Of a DNA stretch of 64,000 nt, positions 47,802 through 57,017 are shown piece by piece. Where the stretch lies: positions 62,001 to 126,000 of the forward strand of contig JBKBMG010000002.1 in NCBI GenBank assembly GCA_046295975.1, read 5' to 3'. How positions within the stretch are numbered: the first letter of the stretch is position 1; each line of letters begins with the position of its first letter. The DNA is from UBA2357 sp046295975 (GTDB taxonomy: Bacteria > Pseudomonadota > Gammaproteobacteria > Burkholderiales > Rhodocyclaceae). Under the pieces are notes generated by a model. The model saw only the letters and a list, made by a program, of their open reading frames with translations, had not been told where the DNA came from and did not search any database. The position numbers were made by a program, and so were the translations under genes.

Positions 47802-50489
47802 TCAATCCTGGAGCGACAGCACGCCAATCTTGACGGTGCTGTCCTCGGGGTCGTTGCTGAGCACGAAACCCAGCCCCTGCACGAACTTGAGCATGCGCTC
47901 GTTGGAGGCGAGAAATACCCCGTTCATGTACTTGAGGCCACGATTGCGGGCGGTCTCTATGAGTATGCCCATGAGTTTGCGGGCGAGGCCGCGGTGCTGC
48001 CAGTCGTCGGCCACGACCACGGCGAACTCGCACGACTCGCCGTCGGGATTGACCGCGTAGCGGCACACTCCGACCTCGACTTCCTGACCGTCGGGTTCGA
48101 TGGTCGCGACGAAGGCCATCTCCCGGTCGTAGTCGATCTGGGTGAGGCGCGCGACCATGGCCGGGGGCAGTTCGCGCATCGTGTTCATGAAGCGGTAGTA
48201 CTTGGTCTCGGGCGACAGCTTGCGCACGAATTCGATCTCGAGGTCGGCGTCCTCCGGCTTGATCGGCCGGATCGTGATCGTGGTGCCGTCGGGTTGGGTC
48301 CAGCGGGTAATCAGGTGCGAGGGGTAGGGGTGGATCGCCATGTGGTCGTAGCGGTCCGCCGAGGGCGAGACGTTGTCGGCGACCACTCGCGCATCCACCG
48401 CCACCACGCCTTGTTCATCGACGATTAGCGGGTTGATCTCGAGTTCGCGCATCCACGGCAGTTCGCAAACCATCTCCGAGACGCGCAACAACACGAACTC
48501 GAGCGCATCCATGTTCACCGCCGGCATGTTGCGGAATTCGTCCAGCAAGGCGTAGGCGCGCGACGAGCGGACCATGTCGCGCACCAGATAACTGTTGAGC
48601 GGCGGCAGCGCCACCGCCAGTTCCTTGTTGGCCTCGACTTTGTTGCCCCCCTCGCCGAAGCGGATCACCGGGCCGAACACCGGGTCGCGCTTGACGCTGA
48701 TCACCAGCTCGCGGCCGTGGCGCTTGAGGATCATGGGCTCGATCGCCACGCCATTGATGGCGGCGTCCGGCTTGTTGCGGCGGACCTCGTCCAGGATTTC
48801 CTGATAAGCGGTGCGCACCGCTGCGAGGCTCGCGAGGTTGAGGCGAACGCCCCCGGAATCGGCCTTGTGAATGATGGACGGCGAGTCGATCTTCATCACC
48901 ACCGGCAGGCCGATCTCCTCGGCCAGCACCATGGCTTCGGTGGCGGAGCGTGCCACCACGGTCTGGGCGATGGGGATGCGGAAGGCGGCGAGCAGCGCCT
49001 TGGACTCCATGCCATTGAGCACCTTGCGGCGCTCGGCCAGCGCGGTCTCAATGACCAGCCGCGCACTCTCGATGCTCGGCGGGTTGAGGTGCGACAGCGA
49101 AGCCGGGGTCTGCATCAACAGCTTCTGGTTGCGGTAGTAGGCGGAAATGTGGCTGAACAGCTCCACCGCCGGTTCCGGAGTGCGGAAGGTCGGGATGCCG
49201 GCCTCCTCGAACACGCGTCGGCCTTCGGACACCAGTTCCTCGCCCATCCAGCAGGTCACCACGGGTTTGTCGGCGTTCTTCTCGAGCTCGACGATGGCCT
49301 TGGCCACCTCGGTCGGTTCGGTCATGGCCTGCGGCGTCAACATCACCAGCACGCCGTCGACGTTGGGGCCTTCCAGCACCGCTTGCAAGGCCTTGCGGTA
49401 ACGGTCCACGCCGGCATCGCCACCGATGTCCACCGGATTGCCGTGCGACCAGTGCGGCGGCAGCGCGGCGTTGAGCTTCTCGACGGTGACTTCGGCGAAT
49501 TCCGACAGCGGAATGCCCAGGTCAGCCGCGCGATCGGCCGCCATTGCGCCCGGTCCGCCGCCATTGGTGATGATCGCCAGACGGTTGCCGCGCGGTCGGA
49601 AATGGGAGAACAAGGCATTGGCGGCGGCGAACAACTGCCCCAGGTTGTACAACCGGATCACGCCGGCGCGACGCAAGGCGGCGTCGAACACCGCATCCTC
49701 GCCCGTGGTCGAGCCCGAATGCAGCAGTACCGCGCGCGAGGCCTCGGGGTGGCGGCCAACCTTGATCAGCAGCACCGGCTTGACCCGCGCCGCGCCGCGC
49801 AACGCACTCATGAAGCGGCGCGCGTCGCGAATGCCCTCGATGTAGAGGAAGATGCTCTCGGTGCGCGGGTCCGAGATCATGTACTCGAGCACTTCACCGA
49901 AATCAATGTCGCTACTGGAGCCAAGCGACACGACCGCCGAGAAACCGACGTTGTTCGGGCGTGCCCAGTCGAGAATCGCCGCACACAGCGCGCCGGACTG
50001 GGAGATCAGGCCGATCGACCCCTTGAGCGCGCTGGCGTGGGCAAAGGTGGCGTTGAGGCCGAGCTCCGGCCGGATGATGCCCAGGCAGTTGGGCCCCAGC
50101 AGGCGTATGTGGTGGCGACGTGCGGCCTCGATCACGTGGCGCTCCAGCCGTGCGCCGCGGGCGCCGGTTTCGGAGAAGCCGGCGGTGAGGACGATGACCG
50201 CCTTCACCCCGGCCCGGCCACAGCTGTCGACGATGGCAGGCACCTTTTCGGCGCGTACCGCGATGACCGCGAGATCGAGGCGGTAGGGCACGTCTTCGAC
50301 CGACTTGAAACAGGCGACGCCGTGAATCGACTCGTGTTTGGGGTTGATTGCGAACAGCCGGCCTTTGAAGCCGGCGTCGAGCATGTTTCGGATCACCACG
50401 TTGCCGAGCGAGGCTTCGCGTTCGCTGGCGCCGATCACCCCGACCGACTTGGGCTCGAGCAGAGGGCTGAGGTAGTGCTTCTCTTTCAT
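47802..50489 (-). CDS. Acyl-CoA synthetase (NDP-forming)-like protein with C-terminal GNAT acetyltransferase (Pat/PatZ-like)
   Basis: An 895-residue fusion. A CoA-binding domain (about 8-140, SVGVIGASEREASLGNVV) comes first, then succinyl-CoA-ligase-like domains (about 150-460, with GNPVDIGGDAG), and an ATP-grasp domain (about 485-700, GLPVVMKIDSPSIIHKADSG). The last part is a GNAT domain (about 720-890, DDWQHRGLARKLM acetyl-CoA loop). This is the layout of protein lysine acetyltransferase Pat, which inactivates acetyl-CoA synthetase. A His in LLHSGSTTGEDAV sits where true ligases carry the phospho-His. Start chosen at MKEKHYLSPLLEPKSVGVIG. Confidence 0.92.
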   Translation of the reverse strand: MKEKHYLSPLLEPKSVGVIGASEREASLGNVVIRNMLDAGFKGRLFAINPKHESIHGVACFKSVEDVPYRLDLAVIAVRAEKVPAIVDSCGRAGVKAVIVLTAGFSETGARGARLERHVIEAARRHHIRLLGPNCLGIIRPELGLNATFAHASALKGSIGLISQSGALCAAILDWARPNNVGFSAVVSLGSSSDIDFGEVLEYMISDPRTESIFLYIEGIRDARRFMSALRGAARVKPVLLIKVGRHPEASRAVLLHSGSTTGEDAVFDAALRRAGVIRLYNLGQLFAAANALFSHFRPRGNRLAIITNGGGPGAMAADRAADLGIPLSEFAEVTVEKLNAALPPHWSHGNPVDIGGDAGVDRYRKALQAVLEGPNVDGVLVMLTPQAMTEPTEVAKAIVELEKNADKPVVTCWMGEELVSEGRRVFEEAGIPTFRTPEPAVELFSHISAYYRNQKLLMQTPASLSHLNPPSIESARLVIETALAERRKVLNGMESKALLAAFRIPIAQTVVARSATEAMVLAEEIGLPVVMKIDSPSIIHKADSGGVRLNLASLAAVRTAYQEILDEVRRNKPDAAINGVAIEPMILKRHGRELVISVKRDPVFGPVIRFGEGGNKVEANKELAVALPPLNSYLVRDMVRSSRAYALLDEFRNMPAVNMDALEFVLLRVSEMVCELPWMRELEINPLIVDEQGVVAVDARVVADNVSPSADRYDHMAIHPYPSHLITRWTQPDGTTITIRPIKPEDADLEIEFVRKLSPETKYYRFMNTMRELPPAMVARLTQIDYDREMAFVATIEPDGQEVEVGVCRYAVNPDGESCEFAVVVADDWQHRGLARKLMGILIETARNRGLKYMNGVFLASNERMLKFVQGLGFVLSNDPEDSTVKIGVLSLQD

Positions 50490-50733
50490 CGCGGAAGTCT
50501 CGTCACGGACCAGCCTGGAGGAAGGTGCCCGCAGGGCGCCGGCTAATTTTGGATTGCCGTCAATGATGCCGGCGTGCAGGTGCCGGGCGCAGCCCCGAAG
50601 ACGGCCGGTGGACGAGGGCTGTCTGGATGCTGGCGGTCCGGATGCGGGCGGAGGTTGCAGGTAGCTGTCGGCGCAGAGCATACCGCACTGCAGCATGAAA
50701 ATCGGTAAAAAACATCACACCCCCGTGAAGTTG

Positions 50734-52401
50734 TCAGGCAGGTTGTGGGTCGGGTGCAACAGGACCGTGCGGCGCGCTCAACGTGAAATAGAAGTGCGCG
50801 CCCTGTTCCGGGCTGGACTCCGCCCAGATGCGTCCGCCATGACGCTGAATGATGCGCTGAACGTTGGCCAGGCCGATGCCGCTGCCAGTGAACTCGGACT
50901 CATCGTGCAGGCGGTAGAACGGACGGAACAGGTTGGCAGCAAAGGCCATGTCGAAGCCCGCTCCATTGTCGGCTACGCAGAACACCCGCTCACCGTCGGT
51001 CAGCGAGGCACTGAAGCTGATCCGTGCGACGTCGCGCCGGCTGGTGAATTTCCATGCGTTGCGCAACAGATTGTCGAGCACCACGTGCACCAGCGCCTTG
51101 TCCGCAATCGCCACCAGGTCGCTGGTGAGTTCGATTTCGACCTTGCGCTCGGGCTGTTCGGTGCGCAGGTCGTCGAGAATCTGTTCGGCCATCTCCGACA
51201 GGTCCACGCTTTCGCGCCGCAGCGAATGGCGGGTGAATCGCGCCAGTTCGATGAGCTTGTCGCTGAGATAGCTCATGCGCGAGGCGGCCGCACGAATGCG
51301 TTCGAGGTGGTCGCGGCTGGCGGCGTCGAGCCGTTCGCCGAGATCCTCCTCGAGGATGCGGGCAAAGCCGTCTATCGAGCGCAGTGGTGCACGCAGGTCG
51401 TGCGACACGGAATAGGAGAACGCCTCCAGTTCGCGGTTGGACGCCTCAAGTTCGGCGGTGCGCATGCGCACCCGTGCCTCGAGTTCCTGATTGATGTTGC
51501 GCAGCGTCATCTCCGCGATCTTGCGCGTGGAAATATCGTCGATCGTCCCGACCAGGCTGGGCGGTTGGACGCTCAGGCCTTCTCCGGGAATGAGGCGCGC
51601 GGTCAGTTCGATCCAGCAGATCTCGCCATTGCGCTTGAGCAGGCGGAACTGCCCGTGGAACTCGCGCATGTCGCCGCGCAGCAACACGCCCATGCTGCGC
51701 TCGGCCGACTCGCGGTCGTCGGGGTGCAGAAAATCGATCAGCGAATGCCCCAGGCTCTCCGCCAGCGAATGATTGGTAATGGATTCCCATGCACGGTTGA
51801 GCAGGGTGAAGCGCATGTCTGCCCCCGCCCGGAACACCACTTCGCGTACCGAGTTGACTACGTCCTCGTACAGCGCCCGGCTTTCGAGCAAGGCCTTCTC
51901 GGTGCTGACGCGCATTGTCACATCGTGCGCCATGCCAAGGTAGCCGGTGCACACGTCGGAGACGAACATCGGCTTGGCATGAAGCTCAAGATAGCGGTAA
52001 GCGCCGTTGCGCTCGGAATAGCGAACGGTCACCCCGGCCGCCTCGCCCCGCGCGATGGCCGCACGATAGCGCTCCCAGCCGCGCTCGCCGACGGCTTCCC
52101 AGTCGACGTCCCAAGGGCAGCGGCCCAGCACGCGGCGCGGCTTGAGGCCGGTGGCCGCGCCGAAACGTTCGTCCAACTCGCTGAAGCGATGCTCGGCATC
52201 GGTCAGCCACACCCAGTCGGATGCCAGTTCCAGCAGCATGCGGCACTGTGTTTCGGTCAGCGCCAGCCCGCGACGTGTCGAGGACTGTGCCAGGATGCGT
52301 TTCATGCGCTTGCGGCGACGTGCGGAAATTGTCACCAGCAGGGTCACCAACAGCGCGACCAGAATCCAGGGCAGGGCGAGGGGCAGAAACGACTCCGGCA
52401 T
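50734..52401 (-). CDS. Membrane-anchored PAS-domain sensor histidine kinase
   Basis: A 555-residue kinase with one N-terminal membrane helix (about 5-26) and two PAS domains (about 50-165 and 170-295). HisKA follows, with the phosphoacceptor His in YSVSHDLRAPLRSIDGFARI (about 330-350). The catalytic ATPase domain has N box DNLLRNAWKF, G1 VADNGAGFDM and G2 GSGIGLANVQRI. It resembles the phytochrome-type kinases. No response regulator gene is adjacent, so the partner and signal are unknown. Confidence 0.95.
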   Translation of the reverse strand: MPESFLPLALPWILVALLVTLLVTISARRRKRMKRILAQSSTRRGLALTETQCRMLLELASDWVWLTDAEHRFSELDERFGAATGLKPRRVLGRCPWDVDWEAVGERGWERYRAAIARGEAAGVTVRYSERNGAYRYLELHAKPMFVSDVCTGYLGMAHDVTMRVSTEKALLESRALYEDVVNSVREVVFRAGADMRFTLLNRAWESITNHSLAESLGHSLIDFLHPDDRESAERSMGVLLRGDMREFHGQFRLLKRNGEICWIELTARLIPGEGLSVQPPSLVGTIDDISTRKIAEMTLRNINQELEARVRMRTAELEASNRELEAFSYSVSHDLRAPLRSIDGFARILEEDLGERLDAASRDHLERIRAAASRMSYLSDKLIELARFTRHSLRRESVDLSEMAEQILDDLRTEQPERKVEIELTSDLVAIADKALVHVVLDNLLRNAWKFTSRRDVARISFSASLTDGERVFCVADNGAGFDMAFAANLFRPFYRLHDESEFTGSGIGLANVQRIIQRHGGRIWAESSPEQGAHFYFTLSAPHGPVAPDPQPA

Positions 52402-52710
52402 GGAAGCGGCTCAGAACCTGTGAATGAAACTTCGGTGCGTGCCGACTGCTGCGTTGCTCACTCGCTCACTCCTTGCCTGTCCGCTCGATGGGGCTTGTCG
52501 TTCGTTCGGCAACGGGTGCCGCATGCTCGGCGCCGAGCGCCAGCGCGCCCGGGCGGGCGGCGCAGTCATGTCCGCCATGATACCGTTATTTTCCTCAGCC
52601 TCCTGCTGGCGCGATCCTCGGGTGCACGGTGCGATACGCCAGCGTAAACCCGGGCGCGGCCTATACAATCGGCGCTTGTCAGATCGATCAGCGCTCAAGG
52701 ACGTCTCTTC
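52402..52710. other. Intergenic region between the histidine kinase and methyltransferase genes
   Basis: A 309-base divergent spacer. It holds a -10-like TATACAAT (52662-52669) pointing toward the methyltransferase, without a clear -35 box. No gene was recognised. Confidence 0.45.
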
Positions 52711-53262
52711 ATGTCGATACACCGTCTCACCGGAGAGCCCTCACCGTGGGTGGTCCGGTTCGAACCGTTGTTCAGCCGCGGTGCGGAAGTGCTCGACCTG
52801 GCCTGCGGTGGCGGACGCCACGCGTTGTGGCTGGCCGCACGCGGCCATCGGGTGACGGCGGTGGATCGCGACGCAGCGGCCTTGCGCTCGCTATCGGGCA
52901 TAGACGGTGTGAGAACGCAGCAGGCCGATCTGGAGCAGGCAGACTGGCCCTTGACCGGCAGACGTTTCGATGCGGTGGTGGTGACCAACTACTTGTTCCG
53001 CCCGCATCTGGCGTCGCTGTGGGCCTGCGTTGCGCCCGGGGGCATGCTGATTTACGAGACTTTCATGTGTGGCAACGAGCGTTTTGGCAAACCGAGCAAT
53101 CCGGACTTCCTGCTGCAGCCAGGGGAGTTGCTGGACTGGCTGGACAAACGCGCGACCGTGGTGGCCTTCGAGCAGGGCGAGATCGCCTGGCCGAAGCCGG
53201 CGGCGGTCCAACGCGTCTGCGCGGTGAACGCGGAGAGGTACTGCGGGCGCTTGCCAATCTAG
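52711..53262 (+). CDS. Class I SAM-dependent methyltransferase
   Basis: A 183-residue Rossmann-fold methyltransferase. Motif I is VLDLACGGGRHALWLAARGH (about 29-48), then VTAVDRD for the ribose-binding acid, and later RFDAVVVTNYLFRP and APGGMLIYETF. It is close to the TehB-like small methyltransferases. The substrate cannot be told. It is convergent with selU (66-base gap). Confidence 0.9.
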   Translation: MSIHRLTGEPSPWVVRFEPLFSRGAEVLDLACGGGRHALWLAARGHRVTAVDRDAAALRSLSGIDGVRTQQADLEQADWPLTGRRFDAVVVTNYLFRPHLASLWACVAPGGMLIYETFMCGNERFGKPSNPDFLLQPGELLDWLDKRATVVAFEQGEIAWPKPAAVQRVCAVNAERYCGRLPI

Positions 53263-53328
53263 CCGGCCATCGCCTGGGCTCGCGCATCCGGCCGGTCGAT
53301 GAGCGGGATGAATGCTCCGGGGGCCAAG

Positions 53329-54393
53329 TCAACCGACCGGCCGACCATCGGCCTCCGCAAGAATCGCACGCGCCAGGCCATCCACCCCGGCAGGCGAAAG
53401 ATCATCGCTCTCAAACCGGGGCGCGTCGGGAAACGCAGCGAAATTGCGGTTCTGCGAGCGTCGGTAGAGCGGGTCGTAGTGATGATCGATGAACTCGGCG
53501 AACAGCTCCGGCAGACGGCCTTCGCGCGCGAGACCCTTCCATGCCTCCAGCCGTTCGTTGCTCTGGAGCCCGCGCAGGAAGTCGATGCGCGAACACAGTA
53601 GCGCCGCATCGTCACCGAGGTAGGCGTAGTCATCCACCAGGAACCGCAGTCGCGCCTCGCGCGTCGCGGCGATCTCCACGCACGGGCTGGCACGCATGCG
53701 CATGATCAAGGCCTCCGGTATCTGGATACGGCCGATCTTGCGGCTCTCCGCCTCGACGAAAACCGGCCGTTCGGGGTCCATGCGGGCAAGCACGCGGTGC
53801 AGATTGGTCTCGAACCACTTCTGCGTGGGTTGATCGTGTCCGGGGATGCTGCCCAGCACCGAGCCCTTGTGCACCGCCAGCGCCTCCAGGTCGAGCACTT
53901 GCGCGCCATGTACGGACATCGCTTCCAGCACCCGGGTCTTGGCGCTGCCGGTGGCGCCGCACAACACCTTGAAATCGAACCGTGCGGGCAGCGCGTCCAG
54001 TTCCGCGACCACCTGGCGCCGCCAGGCCTTGTAGCCGCCCTCAAGCTGGCAGGCATCCCAGCCGATCATGCGCAGCCAGGTGACGAAGGCCCCGCTGCGC
54101 TGGCCACCACGCCAGCAATAGACCAGCGGTCGCCATTCCCGGGGTTTGTCCTGGAAGCACTCGCGCAGGTGGCGGGCGATGTTGTCGGCCACCATCGCCG
54201 CGCCGATGCGGCGGGCCTCGAAGGCCGAGCGCTGTTTGTAGATGGTGCCGACCACGGCACGTTGTTCGTTGTCCAGCACCGGACAGTTGAGTGCGCCGAA
54301 AATGCGGTCCTCGGCAAATTCGGCCGGGCTGCGGGCGTCGATGATCTCGTCAAACTCCCCTACCTGTGCTACGGTCGCGACGCCTTTTTTCAT
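53329..54393 (-). CDS. selU: tRNA 2-selenouridine synthase
   Basis: Also called MnmH or YbbB. It converts 2-thiouridine at the tRNA wobble position to 2-selenouridine via a geranylated intermediate, using selenophosphate. The 354 residues have an N-terminal rhodanese domain (FDEIIDARSPAEFAEDRI, catalytic Cys93 in VYCWRGGQRSGAF) and a C-terminal P-loop domain (CGATGSAKT, about 145-153). It is divergent from selD, the selenophosphate supplier, with only 57 bases between the start codons. Confidence 0.95.
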   Translation of the reverse strand: MKKGVATVAQVGEFDEIIDARSPAEFAEDRIFGALNCPVLDNEQRAVVGTIYKQRSAFEARRIGAAMVADNIARHLRECFQDKPREWRPLVYCWRGGQRSGAFVTWLRMIGWDACQLEGGYKAWRRQVVAELDALPARFDFKVLCGATGSAKTRVLEAMSVHGAQVLDLEALAVHKGSVLGSIPGHDQPTQKWFETNLHRVLARMDPERPVFVEAESRKIGRIQIPEALIMRMRASPCVEIAATREARLRFLVDDYAYLGDDAALLCSRIDFLRGLQSNERLEAWKGLAREGRLPELFAEFIDHHYDPLYRRSQNRNFAAFPDAPRFESDDLSPAGVDGLARAILAEADGRPVG

Positions 54394-54450
54394 GATTTAT
54401 CAGCGGCGTGCAGGATGCACGCCGGTGGTCTTCTCCGACGGATTGGAACA

Positions 54451-55491
54451 ATGGACGACATCAAACTGACGCGATTTTCCCACGGTGGCGGTTGTGGCTG
54501 CAAAATCGCGCCGTCGGTGCTGCAGACCCTGCTCGCCAGCGCACCGCCGGGGCTGATGCCAGCCGATCTGCTGGTCGGCACCGAGCATGCGGACGACGCC
54601 GCGGTATACCGCATCAACGACCACCAGGCAATCGTCGCCACCACCGATTTCTTCACGCCCATCGTGGACGACCCCTACGATTTCGGGCGTATCGCCGCGA
54701 CCAACGCCTTGTCGGACGTGTATGCGATGGGCGCCACGCCGATCATGGCATTGGCCGTGGTCGGCATGCCACTGGACAAGCTGCCGGCGGAAGTCATCGG
54801 TCGCATTCTCGCAGGTGGCGCGGCGGTTTGTCGCGATGCTGGCATTCCAATCGCCGGCGGCCATTCGATCGACGTGCTTGAGCCGATCTACGGGCTGGTA
54901 GGGCTGGGGCTGGTCGATCCCGCCCAGGTCAAGACCAATGCCGGTGCGCGCGCCGGTGACGTGCTGTTGCTGACCAAGCCCCTGGGGGTCGGCATTCTCT
55001 CCGCCGCACTGAAAAAGGGCCGGTTGGACGCCGATGGCTACGCCGAGATGGTGCGCTGGACCACCTTGCTCAACCGGGTCGGCGCGCAGTTGGCAGCGGA
55101 CGACGCGGTGCATGCGGTGACCGACGTCACCGGCTTTGGCCTGGCCGGCCATCTGCTTGAGATGTGCCGGGCGTCGCACCTGCAGGCGCAGCTTCCCTTC
55201 GCCAGCATTCCGCTGATCGCGCGCGCCGAGGCACTGGCGCGGGATGCGGTGGCAACCGGCGCCTCCGCACGCAACTGGACCAGCTACGGTGACGAGGTGC
55301 ACCTGCCGGACGGATTCACCGACTGGCAGCGCACCTTGCTGACCGACCCCCAGACCAGTGGTGGGTTGCTGGTTGCCTGCGCGCCAGAGGCGGTGGCGCG
55401 GGTCAGCGCCTGCGTGCGCGAAGTACAGGGCAACGACGCAAGCGTGATCGGCCACTTGCAGGACGGCACCCCCGGGGTATGGGTGGCGTAG
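54451..55491 (+). CDS. selD: Selenide, water dikinase (selenophosphate synthetase)
   Basis: Makes selenophosphate from selenide and ATP. The 346 residues carry the catalytic SHGGGCGCK near the N terminus (Cys15 and Lys18, matching E. coli Cys17 and Lys20). Cys15 is encoded by TGT, so this is the non-selenocysteine form. TDFFTPIVDDPYDFGRIAA and TDVTGFGLAGHLLEM are typical. The frame is open far upstream, through the selU region, but the ATG at 54451 gives the family N terminus. Confidence 0.97.
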   Translation: MDDIKLTRFSHGGGCGCKIAPSVLQTLLASAPPGLMPADLLVGTEHADDAAVYRINDHQAIVATTDFFTPIVDDPYDFGRIAATNALSDVYAMGATPIMALAVVGMPLDKLPAEVIGRILAGGAAVCRDAGIPIAGGHSIDVLEPIYGLVGLGLVDPAQVKTNAGARAGDVLLLTKPLGVGILSAALKKGRLDADGYAEMVRWTTLLNRVGAQLAADDAVHAVTDVTGFGLAGHLLEMCRASHLQAQLPFASIPLIARAEALARDAVATGASARNWTSYGDEVHLPDGFTDWQRTLLTDPQTSGGLLVACAPEAVARVSACVREVQGNDASVIGHLQDGTPGVWVA

Positions 55492-55627
55492 CCCAAGGGT
55501 GGCGTAGCGACGGGGCGCATGGCCCGCAGGTCAGGCGTCGCCAGCTGATTGCGGGAGCTTGCCGTCATGTGGCGGCACAAAGTCGCTCAGGGTTGCCAGC
55601 ACAGGGCCGCGGCGCCCCCTCAAGGCG

Positions 55628-56263
55628 TCAATGTCCGCCGTTTGGCGCTGATTCTTCACCCAGCAGGGGCGTCAGATGTGGCCATACGGTGTCGACGATG
55701 CGGTGTTGCGCCTCGGCGGTTGGGTGGATGCCGTCGGCCTGGAACATTTCCTTGTCCTCGGCGAATCCGTCCAGCAGAAAGGGCAGTAGCGCAACGTCGT
55801 GCTGCTCGGCGATGTCGCGAAAGGTCTGGGCGAAACGGCGCGTATAGGCCAGGCCATAGTTGGGAGGCATTTCCATGCCGACCAGCAGCACCCGCGCGCC
55901 AACGGCCTTGGCCGCTTCTATCATCCGTGCCAGGTTTTCGCCCATGAGTTGCGGGCGCAGGCCGCGCAGACCGTCGTTGGCGCCGAGTTCCAGAACCAGC
56001 AGATCGGGCGTATGCTCGGCGAGGGCCGATGGCAGCCGGCTGAGGCCGCCGGCCGAGGTCTCGCCGCTTACGCTGCCGTTGATCACCTTGTGCGGGAAAC
56101 CTTCCTCGGTCAGGCGCGTCTGCAACAGGGTGGGCCAGTCCTCGCCCGGGCGCAGGCCATAGCCGGCCGACAGACTGTCACCCCACACCAGGATGGTGGC
56201 CGCCTGGGAGGTCGCCGACAACATGAATACCAACAAGAAGGTCGCAATGGATCGAAGCAACAT
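55628..56263 (-). CDS. tesA: Arylesterase/acyl-CoA thioesterase I (TesA), GDSL family
   Basis: Periplasmic GDSL/SGNH hydrolase of 211 residues with a signal peptide (about 1-20, ending SQA-A). The four blocks are visible: GDSLSAGYG (nucleophile Ser), SVSGETSAGG, LELGANDGLRG and DGIHPTAEAQ (Asp and His). The ATG at 56263 has a GGAGA ribosome site 6 bases upstream. The gene is divergent from the ABC ATPase, and the first 17 bases of both genes overlap. Confidence 0.94.
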   Translation of the reverse strand: MLLRSIATFLLVFMLSATSQAATILVWGDSLSAGYGLRPGEDWPTLLQTRLTEEGFPHKVINGSVSGETSAGGLSRLPSALAEHTPDLLVLELGANDGLRGLRPQLMGENLARMIEAAKAVGARVLLVGMEMPPNYGLAYTRRFAQTFRDIAEQHDVALLPFLLDGFAEDKEMFQADGIHPTAEAQHRIVDTVWPHLTPLLGEESAPNGGH

Positions 56264-56969
56264 CGAATTCTCCGTGCCGGTGATGGAAGTGACCGGCCTG
56301 TGCAAGAGCGTACCGGTGACCGACGGTCAGGGTGCGCTGCATATTTTGCGGGATGTGTCGTTCAGCGTGGCGGCCGGCGAGTCGGTCGCCATCGTCGGCG
56401 CGTCGGGTTCGGGCAAATCCACGCTGCTCGGATTGCTCGCCGGCCTGGATGTTCCCACCAAGGGGACGGTGCATATCCACGGTGCGGACGTATTCGCGCT
56501 CGACGAGGATGCGCGGGCGGCCTTGCGCGGCGCGTCCATCGGCTTTGTATTCCAGTCCTTTCAGCTGTTGCCCGCGCTCACCGCCCTCGAGAACGTGATG
56601 TTGCCGCTGGAGCTGGCCGGCGTGGATGATGCGTCGGCCCAGGCCGCGGCATGGCTGGAGCGTGTCGGCCTGGGGGCGCGCCAGCGCCATTACCCCAAGC
56701 ACTTGTCCGGCGGGGAGCAGCAGCGGGTGGCGCTGGCGCGGGCGTTTGCGCCCGGCCCGCGGCTGTTGCTCGCGGACGAACCCACCGGCAACCTGGACGT
56801 TGCCACAGGTGCGGCGGTCATCGACCTGGTGTTCTCGCTCAATCGCGAGGCCGGCACTACGCTCGTTCTCGTCACCCACGACGAAGTTCTTGCTGCGCGC
56901 TGCGGCCGCGTGCTGCGCATGCAGGCCGGACGGCTGGAGGAGGAAGACCCCGCACACGTGCCGGCCTGA
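56247..56969 (+). CDS. ABC transporter ATP-binding protein (YbbA/LolD-like), no permease beside it
   Basis: ATPase of 240 residues in the LolD/MacB-type family. Walker A is GASGSGKSTL, the signature LSGGEQQRVALARA and Walker B LLLADEPTGNLD, with VLVTHDEVLA as the switch. Next to tesA it corresponds to E. coli ybbA, which is normally followed by the permease gene ybbP. Here the convergent hpnE lies directly downstream, so the permease is absent locally. The ATG at 56247 has the ribosome site AAGAAGG 5 bases upstream. Confidence 0.92.
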   Translation: MDRSNIEFSVPVMEVTGLCKSVPVTDGQGALHILRDVSFSVAAGESVAIVGASGSGKSTLLGLLAGLDVPTKGTVHIHGADVFALDEDARAALRGASIGFVFQSFQLLPALTALENVMLPLELAGVDDASAQAAAWLERVGLGARQRHYPKHLSGGEQQRVALARAFAPGPRLLLADEPTGNLDVATGAAVIDLVFSLNREAGTTLVLVTHDEVLAARCGRVLRMQAGRLEEEDPAHVPA

Positions 56970-57017
56970 AGCGGGTCGCGATGCGCTCTCGCCAGGGCGG
57001 CGCGGGCGAGCCGTTCG

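Noticed and set aside
48717..50546. 609-codon open frame antisense to the Pat-like gene
   Set aside because: High-GC antisense artefact; the minus strand encodes intact CoA ligase and GNAT motifs.
54451..54504. Possible selenocysteine in SelD
   Set aside because: Both cysteines of the GCGCK motif are ordinary TGT/TGC codons; there is no in-frame TGA.
55481..55507. Direct repeat GGGTGGCGTAG spanning the selD stop
   Set aside because: Only 11 bp and two copies; likely chance or a tiny local duplication.
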